Origin: Enterocloster bolteae
Lineage (GTDB): Bacteria > Bacillota > Clostridia > Lachnospirales > Lachnospiraceae
Assembly (NCBI RefSeq): GCF_002234575.2
Contig: NZ_CP022464.2
Span: 6,200,001 to 6,264,000, forward strand
Length of the DNA: 64,000 nt
Reading direction: 5' to 3'
Shown here in pieces: positions 8,272 to 15,796 of this stretch (position 1 is its first letter; each line of letters starts with the position of its first letter). A program made the position numbers and the translations under genes. The notes under the pieces are model-generated. The model saw nothing but the letters and a program-made list of their open reading frames with translations, had not been told where the DNA came from and searched no databases.

Positions 8272-9987
8272 ATGTCGTTTCTTTCAATGAAATTCCTGCT
8301 GTTTCTGGCAGCAGCAGTGGCCGGATATTATGTGATACCAAGACAGCTCCAGTGGGTATGGCTGCTCATCTTCAGCTATATATTTTATCTGGCCTCCGGC
8401 CCGGCGGCGGTAGTGTTCATCCTGACCACTACCGCCACTACCTTTCTGGGCGGGCTGTGGCTGGAGCACACGGACCGCGCCCTGGCCTGCGCCCTGGACC
8501 GAACTCCGGCGCGCGATCCGGACCGTACTCCGGACTGCGGCCCGGACCATACACTGGACTGCGGCCCGGACCATACGCTGGACTGCGGCCCGGACCATAT
8601 GCTGGACTGCGGCCCGGACCGCCTCCGGCGCCCGGCCAATCCTCAGCAGCCCCTTTCCCCGGACGAAAAAAAGGCCTTAAAGGGGCGGTTCAAACAGCGC
8701 AAGAAATGGATTGTTGCCCTGGTCCTCTTTGTAAACTTCGGCATTCTGGCAGCATTAAAATACCGCAATTTTGCCGCAGATAACATGAACCTTCTCTTCG
8801 GCACCCATTTTTCCTCTGCAAAGCTTCTGCTGCCCTTAGGAATCTCCTTTTACACCTTCCAGTCCATGGGCTACCTCATCGACGTGTACAGAGGTAAATA
8901 CGCGCCTGACCGCAATCCGTTTCGTTTTGCCCTCTTTGTCTCCTTCTTCCCCCAGATTCTGCAGGGGCCCATTGGCCGGTACGACCGTCTGGCATCCCAG
9001 CTCTACGGCCAGAAGAGCTTCAGCCTTACCCGCATAGAGAGGGGACTTCAGCTCATGCTCTGGGGTTATTTCAAAAAAATCGTCATAGCGGACAGGGCTG
9101 CGGTGGTTGTCAGCGAAGTATTCGGCAATTACCAGTCCTATGGCGGCATCCTGGTGATGGCCGGTGTACTGTGCTATTCCCTTCAGCTCTACGGCGATTT
9201 CTCAGGAGGCATGGATGTAATCATGGGCGCCTCAGAGTGCTTCGGCATATCCCTGGACGCCAATTTTAAACGCCCCTATTTTGCTCAGTCCATATCAGAC
9301 TTCTGGCACCGCTGGCATATCACACTGGGCACCTGGATGAAGGACTATGTATTCTATCCTTTTTCACTTTCAAAGGGCATGAACAAATTCGGAAAATTCT
9401 GTAAAAAACATTTTGGAAAGCATGTGAGCAGAGTGCTGCCTGTATGTATCGCCAATCTGCTGGTATTCTTCCTGGTGGGCGTGTGGCACGGACCTGCCTG
9501 GAAATTCATTGTCTACGGACTTTATAACGGAATCATCATTGCCGCCAGCAACCTGTTTGCCCCCTTTTACGGGGAAATGGCCCGCAAACTGCACATACCA
9601 GTTGAATCCAGGCCCTGGATGGCGGTCCGGATTTTAAGAACCTTCCTTCTTGTAAATATCAGCTGGTATTTTGATATGGCTGTAAGCCTGGGAGCCGCAT
9701 TGACCATGATGAAGAATACCGTTACCGGATTTTCCCTGGCTGCCCTGTCGGACGGCAGCCTTCTCAGGCTGGGCCTGGATCTCAAGGACTATGCCGCCCT
9801 GGCCCTCTCCTGCACTGTCCTGCTGGCAGTCAGCCTTCTCCAGGAAAACCATGTCAACATACGGGATACCCTGTCCGCAAAGCCGCTGGCCGCCAGATGG
9901 TGCGTCTATCTGATGCTGCTCTTTTCCATACCGCTGCTGGGCCAGATTACCATGACGGGAGGAGGTTTTATATATGCCCAATTCTAA
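8272..9987 (+). CDS. MBOAT-family O-acyltransferase (DltB/AlgI-like) with repeat insert
   Basis: A 571-residue multi-pass membrane acyltransferase. It carries the MBOAT core: PLGISFYTFQSMGYLIDVYRG, QGPIGRYDR, the FWHRWHITLGTWMKDYV block and the catalytic His in FLVGVWHGPAWKF. In Dlt systems DltB accepts the aminoacyl group from the carrier protein and passes it across the membrane. An unusual segment at residues 65-145 contains an in-frame 24-base tandem repeat (8532-8620) encoding DCGPDHTL units, placed in a loop after the first membrane segments. AGGAG lies 6 bases before the ATG. The last 14 bases overlap the SGNH gene. Confidence 0.9.
   Translation: MSFLSMKFLLFLAAAVAGYYVIPRQLQWVWLLIFSYIFYLASGPAAVVFILTTTATTFLGGLWLEHTDRALACALDRTPARDPDRTPDCGPDHTLDCGPDHTLDCGPDHMLDCGPDRLRRPANPQQPLSPDEKKALKGRFKQRKKWIVALVLFVNFGILAALKYRNFAADNMNLLFGTHFSSAKLLLPLGISFYTFQSMGYLIDVYRGKYAPDRNPFRFALFVSFFPQILQGPIGRYDRLASQLYGQKSFSLTRIERGLQLMLWGYFKKIVIADRAAVVVSEVFGNYQSYGGILVMAGVLCYSLQLYGDFSGGMDVIMGASECFGISLDANFKRPYFAQSISDFWHRWHITLGTWMKDYVFYPFSLSKGMNKFGKFCKKHFGKHVSRVLPVCIANLLVFFLVGVWHGPAWKFIVYGLYNGIIIAASNLFAPFYGEMARKLHIPVESRPWMAVRILRTFLLVNISWYFDMAVSLGAALTMMKNTVTGFSLAALSDGSLLRLGLDLKDYAALALSCTVLLAVSLLQENHVNIRDTLSAKPLAARWCVYLMLLFSIPLLGQITMTGGGFIYAQF
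8532..8620 (+). repeat. In-frame 24-bp tandem repeat inside the MBOAT gene
   Basis: Units begin at 8532, 8556, 8580 and 8604 (the last partial), each opening with GGACTGCGGCCCGGACC. They encode repeated DCGPDHTL. Because 24 is a multiple of three, gain or loss of units would keep the frame. Confidence 0.95.
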
Positions 9988-11020
9988 CCAAGGAGCCGGC
10001 CGTTTTCACAAATGGCTTCCACAGTGGCTGAAGGCCATCCTGTTCCTGTCCCTGTGCATATGCATCACGGCAGCTCTCAACTATGGTTTTATACCTCCAA
10101 GCTCCGTGAGAATCAATCTTCATAACCTTAGAAACGGAGAGACATACGACACGATCTTCATTGGCACCTCCCACGGGCAGTATGGCATTGACCCCTTTTC
10201 CGTGGATGCTGCCTCCGGCGGCAGCTCCGTCAGTCTGTGTATGGCGGACGCCTATCCGGACGATATGTACCATATGCTGCGGCTTGCCTGTGAAACCCAG
10301 TCGCCGTCCCGCGTTGTATACGAGCTGGACCCCTCATACTGGATGAATGAACAGCGAAGCGGATCCACCCAGATTTTCTTCTATCAGGAGTTCCCGGCTT
10401 CCAGGTCCAAGTTTTTTTATTTCCTGGATAAAATCATAAACCTGGATTTCCGCTCTGCACTGGCTCCGTGGAGCTACTACCGCAACCTAATAGGCCAGGT
10501 CCCGGACCACATACGCCGCAAGCAAAGCACTGCCTATAAAAACTATGACCCATCTGTCCTGGAAATCCCGGGAGGCCATTACGCGGGCCGGGGCTTTATC
10601 TATCGGGACCGGGTAGCAGGCGAGGATAAAGGCACCTTCAACAACATCCCCTGGGATGAGAGCCAGGTAAAATCCAAGGCAGAGCTATATTTTAACCGCA
10701 TAGCTGCGTTCTGCCGGAAAAACGGCATTGAACTGACTGTCATCACCACGCCTGTCCCCCAGGAAACCCTTGATAAATTTGCCGGTTCCTATGACCAGTC
10801 CCACCTGTATTTTAAGAAGCTCTTAGAAGGCCTGGGTCTGGAATATTATAACTTCAATTATATGAAGCCGGAGCTTATGGACCGCAGTATGGAAGGGTAC
10901 TGGGACTACGACGGCCACATGGACGGTGTCAAGGCCCAGGAATTCAGCACCCTGCTAGGCAGCTTCCTGAACAGCCTGGACCAGGGCAGTTTAACACACA
11001 GTGACTATTTTATTAATTGA
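9974..11020 (+). CDS. DltD-like / SGNH-fold envelope protein
   Basis: A 348-residue protein with one N-terminal membrane anchor (about residues 18-40), after which the chain should be outside the cell. FIGTSHGQYG (Ser66) resembles the SGNH nucleophile block, and DYDGHMDGVKAQEFS near the C-terminus resembles the Asp-His pair that completes the triad in DltD/AlgX-like proteins. In Dlt systems DltD works with DltB to place the aminoacyl group on teichoic acid. GGAGGAGG precedes the ATG and the start overlaps the MBOAT gene, so the two are co-translated. It is the last gene of the operon; a long-loop terminator follows. Assignment to DltD rests on context plus motifs, since overall similarity is low. 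Confidence 0.75.
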   Translation: MPNSNQGAGRFHKWLPQWLKAILFLSLCICITAALNYGFIPPSSVRINLHNLRNGETYDTIFIGTSHGQYGIDPFSVDAASGGSSVSLCMADAYPDDMYHMLRLACETQSPSRVVYELDPSYWMNEQRSGSTQIFFYQEFPASRSKFFYFLDKIINLDFRSALAPWSYYRNLIGQVPDHIRRKQSTAYKNYDPSVLEIPGGHYAGRGFIYRDRVAGEDKGTFNNIPWDESQVKSKAELYFNRIAAFCRKNGIELTVITTPVPQETLDKFAGSYDQSHLYFKKLLEGLGLEYYNFNYMKPELMDRSMEGYWDYDGHMDGVKAQEFSTLLGSFLNSLDQGSLTHSDYFIN

Positions 11021-11050
11021 ATACGCATCATAACATAAGGAAATTATAAA

Positions 11051-11128
11051 GAAATATCCCCAAAGTCCTCCACGGTGCCGGCCGGGCGCCATATGTTCCC
11101 TCTGCGTCTTTCGGGATATTTCTTTTTT
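11051..11128 (+). terminator. Terminator after the Dlt-like operon
   Basis: GAAATATCCC (11051-11060) pairs with GGGATATTTC (11113-11122), followed by six T. The 52-base loop holds a GC-rich inner hairpin (GCCGGCCGGGCGCC region). Confidence 0.65.
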
Positions 11129-11510
11129 AATTTTCTTTTTTGAACTTCTTCCTTTTTAATCTCTTTCTCCGGTTTATCTTTCTCTTTATTCCTTGCCTAT
11201 TTTCTTTATTTGTTTTTCTTATTTGGTTTTTCTTATCCTTTTTCTTATCTGTTTTTCTTATCTATTTCTCTTATCTATTTCTCTTATCTATTTCTCTCTA
11301 TCTATTTCTCTTATTTGTTTTCCTTATTCGCTCTTCTTCTCCAATCTTCTTCCCTAATCCTCTTCCCCACCCTTCTATATCTATTCTTCTTTGCTATTCT
11401 ATTATACAATTCTTCCCTGCTGGCCTTTATATTAACCCATCCCCCTGCTTTCCCACTCTCATTTTTTAAGCTCACATTTTTTATTTCAGGTTTTAAAAAA
11501 AATTCAAATA
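11129..11510 (+). repeat. Pyrimidine-rich low-complexity tract
   Basis: About 380 bases between the Dlt-like operon and the second reverse rubrerythrin are almost all T and C on the plus strand. Irregular repeats of TCTCTTATCTATT lie near 11245-11310. The open frames here are hydrophobic low-complexity translations without ribosome binding sites, so I see no gene. Confidence 0.85.
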
Positions 11511-11514
11511 TCTA

Positions 11515-11575
11515 TTGACAAATCTCTCAAAGTGGTTTATATTAATATCAGTAACAATTACTATTATTATTTTAA
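11515..11575 (+). promoter_or_regulatory. Promoter and PerR-like operator of reverse rubrerythrin copy 2
   Basis: TTGACA (11515-11520), a 17-base spacer and TATATT (11538-11543) are followed six bases later by AGTAACAATTACT (11550-11562). The arrangement is the same as for copies 1 and 3. Confidence 0.8.
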
Positions 11576-11635
11576 CAAATAAATGAATCCCGGGGATTCA
11601 CACGAAATGCATAAAGGAAAAGGAGAATATTGATT

Positions 11636-12181
11636 ATGAAGAAATGGGTATGTACAGTTTGCGGTTATGTTTACGAGGGAGAGAATGCACCTGAGAAATG
11701 TCCACAGTGCGGTGTTCCGGCTTCCAAGTTCAAGGAGCAGGCTTCCGAAGGAATGACATGGGCATGCGAGCATGAGGTTGGCGTGGCTCAGGGTTCCCCT
11801 GAAGATATCATGATGGATTTAAGAGCTAATTTTGAAGGCGAGTGCTCCGAGGTCGGTATGTACCTGGCTATGTCAAGGGTTGCCCACAGAGAAGGTTATC
11901 CTGAGATTGGCATGTACTGGGCTGAAGCTGCCTTCGAGGAAGCAGAGCATGCAGCCAAGTTTGCTGAACTGTTAGGTGAGGTTGTTACCTCCTCCACCAA
12001 GAAGAACCTGGAGATGAGAGTTGCCGCTGAGAACGGCGCTACCGCCGGCAAGTTCGACCTGGCTAAGAGAGCAAAGGCCCTTAACCTGGACGCAATCCAT
12101 GATACCGTTCATGAGATGGCTAAGGATGAGGCCCGCCACGGCAAGGCATTTGAGGGTTTGTTAAACAGATACTTCGGTTAA
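11636..12181 (+). CDS. Reverse rubrerythrin, copy 2
   Basis: A 181-residue reverse rubrerythrin almost identical to the one at 4480. It has the N-terminal rubredoxin CxxC pairs (WVCTVCG and KCPQCG) and then the di-iron ferritin-like domain. Differences I can see are few: Thr for Ala in EGMTWAC, Glu for Lys in YWAEAAFEEAEHAA, and Asn for Lys in LLNRYFG. AGGAGA lies upstream of the ATG at the same distance as in the other copies, and the promoter-operator is conserved. It probably detoxifies peroxide and oxygen with the other copies; the three may be induced together through PerR. Confidence 0.93.
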   Translation: MKKWVCTVCGYVYEGENAPEKCPQCGVPASKFKEQASEGMTWACEHEVGVAQGSPEDIMMDLRANFEGECSEVGMYLAMSRVAHREGYPEIGMYWAEAAFEEAEHAAKFAELLGEVVTSSTKKNLEMRVAAENGATAGKFDLAKRAKALNLDAIHDTVHEMAKDEARHGKAFEGLLNRYFG

Positions 12182-12275
12182 ATCCTGTTTTAAGCATCAC
12201 ATCCCAGCCTCTGGTTTCATCCGGCTCATTTAAGCCGGAAATACCAAAAAGGTGAAACTTTTTACAAAATAACAC

Positions 12276-12335
12276 TTGACAAATCCTGGAATATGGTTTA
12301 TATTAATATCAGTAACAATTACTATTATCGAAAAA
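12276..12335 (+). promoter_or_regulatory. Promoter and PerR-like operator of reverse rubrerythrin copy 3
   Basis: TTGACA (12276-12281), a 17-base spacer and TATATT (12299-12304), then AGTAACAATTACT (12311-12323) six bases after the -10. The repeated geometry in three genes argues for one shared regulator. Confidence 0.8.
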
Positions 12336-12373
12336 TAAATAACTAAAATGAAGGAAAAAGGAGAATATTGATT

Positions 12374-12919
12374 ATGAAGAAATGGGTATGTACAGTTTGC
12401 GGTTATGTTTACGAGGGAGAGAATGCACCTGAGAAATGTCCACAGTGCGGTGTTCCGGCTTCCAAGTTTAAAGAGCAGGCTTCTGAAGGAATGGCATGGG
12501 CATGCGAGCATGAGGTTGGCGTGGCTCAGGGTTCCCCTGAAGATATCATGATGGATTTAAGAGCTAATTTTGAAGGCGAGTGCTCCGAGGTCGGCATGTA
12601 CCTGGCTATGTCAAGGGTTGCCCACAGAGAAGGCTATCCTGAGATTGGTATGTACTGGGCCAAGGCTGCTTTCGAGGAAGCTGAGCATGCTGCCAAGTTT
12701 GCTGAGCTGTTAGGCGAGGTTGTTACCTCCTCCACCAAGAAGAACCTGGAGATGAGAGTTGCCGCTGAGAACGGCGCTACCGCCGGCAAGTTCGACCTGG
12801 CTAAGAGAGCAAAGGCTCTGAACCTGGACGCAATCCATGACACCGTTCATGAGATGGCTAAGGATGAGGCCCGCCACGGCAAGGCATTTGAAGGACTTTT
12901 AAACAGATATTTCGGCTAA
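12374..12919 (+). CDS. Reverse rubrerythrin, copy 3
   Basis: The third 181-residue reverse rubrerythrin, differing from copy 1 by a single visible residue near the end (Asn for Lys in LLNRYFG) and a few silent bases. The rubredoxin and di-iron domains are intact. It has its own promoter and PerR-like operator and lies 192 bases after copy 2. Copies 2 and 3 form a tandem pair, as in Clostridium acetobutylicum rbr3AB, whereas copy 1 is separated from them by the Dlt-like operon. A weak hairpin (12956-12990) follows. Confidence 0.93.
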   Translation: MKKWVCTVCGYVYEGENAPEKCPQCGVPASKFKEQASEGMAWACEHEVGVAQGSPEDIMMDLRANFEGECSEVGMYLAMSRVAHREGYPEIGMYWAKAAFEEAEHAAKFAELLGEVVTSSTKKNLEMRVAAENGATAGKFDLAKRAKALNLDAIHDTVHEMAKDEARHGKAFEGLLNRYFG

Positions 12920-12955
12920 TTTTTGACATAGAATCAATTTTACCCTCCAAACCAG

Positions 12956-12990
12956 GAATACAGGTAGTCTCCCCAGGGCTGCCTGTATTC
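12956..12990 (+). terminator. Possible weak terminator after reverse rubrerythrin copy 3
   Basis: GAATACAGG (12956-12964) pairs with CCTGTATTC (12982-12990), but only TTAT follows, not a clear T run. Confidence 0.45.
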
Positions 12991-13097
12991 TTATCTGCCA
13001 TATGTTTTTCATAATCCCCAGCCAAACGCATCAGTCTTAAACTAATTTATTACATATTTCCCCGACAATGAATGGCAGTAAAATATTGATTTTTAGA

Positions 13098-13126
13098 TTG
13101 AATTTCTGTAAATAACAGGATACAAT
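13098..13126 (+). promoter_or_regulatory. Promoter of the classical rubrerythrin
   Basis: TTGAAT (13098-13103), a 17-base spacer and TACAAT (13121-13126). The AGTAAYAATTACT operator of the reverse rubrerythrins is not present at the equivalent position, so regulation may differ. Confidence 0.65.
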
Positions 13127-13177
13127 AGTTTATAGGTAGTAAAAAACGAAACAAAAGAGAAAGGTGAGGTACAATTT

Positions 13178-13717
13178 ATGGCATCAAAATACGCAGGAAC
13201 CAAAACTGAACAGAACTTAAAGGACGCATTTTCAGGCGAGTCCCAGGCACGCAACAAATACACCTATTATGCATCCGCTGCAAAAAAAGCAGGTTATGAG
13301 CAGATGTCCGCTTTATACCTGGAGACCGCAGACCAGGAAAAAGAGCATGCCAAGATGTGGTTCAAGGAACTGCACGGCATCGGCACTCCTGAGGAGAATC
13401 TGGCTGACGCAGCAGCAGGTGAGAATTACGAGTGGACTGATATGTATGCACGCATGGCCCGTGAAGCACGGGAAGAAGGCTTCGAGGAACTGGCTGTTAA
13501 GTTTGAACTGGTTGCCAAGGTTGAGGCTGCACATGAGAGAAGGTATAACAAGCTGTTAGAAAGCTTAAAGAACGACAAGACCTTCAAGGGCGATGCGCCT
13601 CTTGGCTGGAAGTGCAGAAACTGCGGATACATCCACGAAGGACCGGAAGCTCCTGAGGTATGTCCTTGCTGTGCTCATCCTAAGGCTTATTTTGAGAGGA
13701 AAGTTGAGAACTATTAA
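13178..13717 (+). CDS. Rubrerythrin (classical domain order)
   Basis: A 179-residue rubrerythrin with the di-iron ferritin-like domain first (FSGESQARNKYTYYA, ETADQEKEHAKMW, ELVAKVEAAHERRY) and a rubredoxin-like Fe(Cys)4 domain last (WKCRNCGY and VCPCCAHP). It reduces hydrogen peroxide in anaerobes. GAGAAAGGTGAGG lies upstream of the ATG. It completes a run of four rubrerythrin-family genes after the PerR-like regulator. A strongly structured region follows its stop codon (13736-13872). Confidence 0.95.
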   Translation: MASKYAGTKTEQNLKDAFSGESQARNKYTYYASAAKKAGYEQMSALYLETADQEKEHAKMWFKELHGIGTPEENLADAAAGENYEWTDMYARMAREAREEGFEELAVKFELVAKVEAAHERRYNKLLESLKNDKTFKGDAPLGWKCRNCGYIHEGPEAPEVCPCCAHPKAYFERKVENY

Positions 13718-13735
13718 GAGGTAGAAGAATGGTAC

Positions 13736-13872
13736 GCGGGCGCCTGTAGGGAGCTCGGTCCGTGAGAAACAGAGGAGCAGCAGTGACTCCCCTGTTTCTC
13801 ACCCACTACATATTCAAAAGCGCCCGCTGTCTCTTCCCACGCTAAGGAGAAAAGACAGACGGACGCTTTTTA
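13736..13872 (+). terminator. Structured 3' region with a terminator and competing stems
   Basis: Three pairings are visible. GTGAGAAACAG (13762-13772) pairs with CTGTTTCTCAC (13792-13802). GCGGGCGC (13736-13743) can pair with GCGCCCGC (13820-13827), enclosing that hairpin. The same GCGCCCGC forms the left arm of a terminator running from about 13817 to 13872 (AAAGCGCCCGCTGTCT against AGACAGACGGACGCTTT). The second and third pairings exclude each other, as in an attenuator. Confidence 0.6.
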
Positions 13873-14012
13873 CTGTTATATTGAAATTTCAATTTAGATT
13901 CACGAACAAGTGCTATTAGGAACACCAGCCTTGAGGCACTTTAAGCAGTGTCCCTTTTTATCTGGGGCGCGGAAGGGCCAGTGGGTGTGTTTCAGAACAG
14001 CCGCGTACCATC

Positions 14013-14453
14013 CTACCGGTTCTCAATCTCCATAATCATATTCACCCTGCGCTCATGCCGGCCGCCCTCAAACTCAGCGTCCAGCCATGCCTCTGTAATC
14101 ATCTTGGCAAGCTCGCTGCCCACTACCCTGGCGCCAAATGCAAGTACGTTGGAGTTGTTGTGCACTCTGGACAGCTTTGCGGTATAAGGCTCGCTGCACA
14201 CACAGGCCCGGATTCCCTTTACCTTATTGGCTGCCAGGGAGATGCCCACGCCGGTGCCGCAGATGGCGATTCCCAGGTCAGCCTGACCGTCAGCCACGGC
14301 CCGTCCTACCTTTTCGCCGTATATGGGGTAGTCGCAGCTCTCGGTGGAATTGGTTCCCAGGTCAATGACCTCGTAGCCCTTTTCTTCCACAAACTCCTTA
14401 ATTATGTTCTTAAGCTCAATGGCTGTATGGTCGTTACCAATTGCAATTTTCAT
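14013..14453 (-). CDS. rpiB: Ribose-5-phosphate isomerase B
   Basis: A 146-residue RpiB/LacA-family isomerase that interconverts ribose 5-phosphate and ribulose 5-phosphate in the pentose phosphate pathway. Motifs: IGNDHTAIELKN at the N-terminus, the GTGVGISLAANKVKGIRA phosphate-binding loop, and NSNVLAFGARVVG. The catalytic base Cys of RpiB corresponds to Cys in AICGTGVG. Allose- or galactose-6-phosphate isomerase activity is possible in this family, but no such operon surrounds it. It follows aroC on the minus strand with a 36-base gap. Confidence 0.9.
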   Translation of the reverse strand: MKIAIGNDHTAIELKNIIKEFVEEKGYEVIDLGTNSTESCDYPIYGEKVGRAVADGQADLGIAICGTGVGISLAANKVKGIRACVCSEPYTAKLSRVHNNSNVLAFGARVVGSELAKMITEAWLDAEFEGGRHERRVNMIMEIENR

Positions 14454-14489
14454 AATTTATCTTCTCCTTTTATCTATTTCTGTGTTATG

Positions 14490-15629
14490 TTATACCCTGT
14501 CCCGGGCAAAGAAGGCCTGCACCCGGTCCAGCCGGGATGTCATGGACAGAAGCAGCATGTCGGCCGCCGTCAATGCGGCCATGGCTTCCACAACCACTAC
14601 GGCCCTTGGCACGATGATGGGGTCATGACGGCCCTTTATCTCCACCACGGTCTCCTCACCGTTTTGGTTCACGGTGTGCTGGGGCTGGGCAATAGAGGGG
14701 GTGGGCTTAAATGCTGCCCGCATCACGATATCGCTTCCGTCGCTGATTCCTCCCAGTGTGCCTCCTGAGTGATTGGTCTGCTTCTCAATCCTGCCGCTCA
14801 AATACGGGCTGCCGTCCGCTGCCTTATGTGATATGCCGAATCCGTCGTTATTCTCAGATCCCCGTGCCCTGGAAGCGGCAAAGCCGTCTCCTATCTCAAA
14901 TCCCTTGACCGCGCCAATGGACAGCATGGCCTTGGCCAGGTTGGCATCCAGCTTCTCAAATACAGGCTCTCCTGCTCCGGCAGGCATACCGCGGATGATA
15001 CATTCCACCACTCCTCCGCAGGAGTCCTTCCCGGCCATCAGTTCCTCCAGCCGGGCCTCTGCCTGTGCTGCTGCCCGGGCATCCGGCATGTACAGCCTGT
15101 TATTCCACATCTCGTCCAGGTCAAAGCGCTCCTGTGCAATGCAAATGCCGCCCACCTCTCTTGTATACGCCCTGACCGTAATTCCAAGGCTTTCCAGAAG
15201 CCTGCAGGCAATGGCGCCCGCCGCCACACGGGCAATGGTCTCTCTGCCTGAGGACCGTCCGCCGCCCCTGTAGTCCCTGAATCCGTACTTCTGGTCAAAG
15301 GTGTAATCCGCATGGCCCGGGCGGTAAATATCCATAATATTGCTGTAGTCATGGGAACGCTGGTCTGTATTGCGCACCTCCAGAGCAATGGGAGTACCGG
15401 TGGTCCTTCCCCCGAACACGCCGGACAGGATTTCCACCTGGTCCCCTTCCTGTCTGGCCGTGGTAAACTTACTCTGGCCCGGCTTTCGCCGGTTCAGATA
15501 GGACTGGATGTCCCCTTCTTCCAGAGGCAGTCCGGCCGGGCAGCCGTCCACCACCACGCCGATTCCCTTTCCATGGGATTCTCCCCAGGTCGTCACTCTC
15601 AATATTGTTCCCAATGCAGAACCTGCCAT
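14490..15629 (-). CDS. aroC: Chorismate synthase
   Basis: A 379-residue enzyme for the last step of the shikimate pathway, converting 5-enolpyruvylshikimate 3-phosphate to chorismate with reduced FMN. Signature motifs are intact: GESHGKGIGVVVDGCPAG near residue 15, RGGGRSSGRETIARVAAGA around residue 125, and the C-terminal R.DP..VPRAV.V.EAM block. The length is normal. No other aro genes are adjacent; rpiB follows on the same strand. A tandem array of about 17-base units lies directly upstream of its start (15664-15796), in its presumed promoter region. Confidence 0.95.
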   Translation of the reverse strand: MAGSALGTILRVTTWGESHGKGIGVVVDGCPAGLPLEEGDIQSYLNRRKPGQSKFTTARQEGDQVEILSGVFGGRTTGTPIALEVRNTDQRSHDYSNIMDIYRPGHADYTFDQKYGFRDYRGGGRSSGRETIARVAAGAIACRLLESLGITVRAYTREVGGICIAQERFDLDEMWNNRLYMPDARAAAQAEARLEELMAGKDSCGGVVECIIRGMPAGAGEPVFEKLDANLAKAMLSIGAVKGFEIGDGFAASRARGSENNDGFGISHKAADGSPYLSGRIEKQTNHSGGTLGGISDGSDIVMRAAFKPTPSIAQPQHTVNQNGEETVVEIKGRHDPIIVPRAVVVVEAMAALTAADMLLLSMTSRLDRVQAFFARDRV

Positions 15630-15663
15630 ATACTGTCTCCTGTCCTCCTGTATCTATAACCCA

Positions 15664-15796
15664 CTATCTCGTTAATCCGGCTATCTCGCTAATTCTACTA
15701 TCTCGTTAATCCGGCTGTCTCACTAATTCTACTATCTCGTTAATCCAGCTGTCTCACTAATTCTTACTATCTCATCAATCCAACTATCTTCTCAGA
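15664..15796. repeat. Tandem array of about eight 17-bp units
   Basis: Units of the form CTATCTCGTTAATCCGG and CTATCTCGCTAATTCTA alternate, giving a 34-base higher-order period. The array fills almost the whole gap between aroC and the lactonase-like gene and ends at the lactonase stop codon. Units diverge towards the lactonase side. Confidence 0.9.

Noticed and set aside
8352..8783. Overlapping open frames on both strands over the MBOAT repeat, and a CRISPR-like look
   Set aside because: The 24-base units have no spacers, and the extra frames follow from GC-rich codons in a real coding region.
11140..11518. Hydrophobic open frames (Phe/Leu/Ser-rich) in the T/C tract
   Set aside because: Low-complexity translation of a pyrimidine tract, no ribosome binding site, two overlapping frames equally open.
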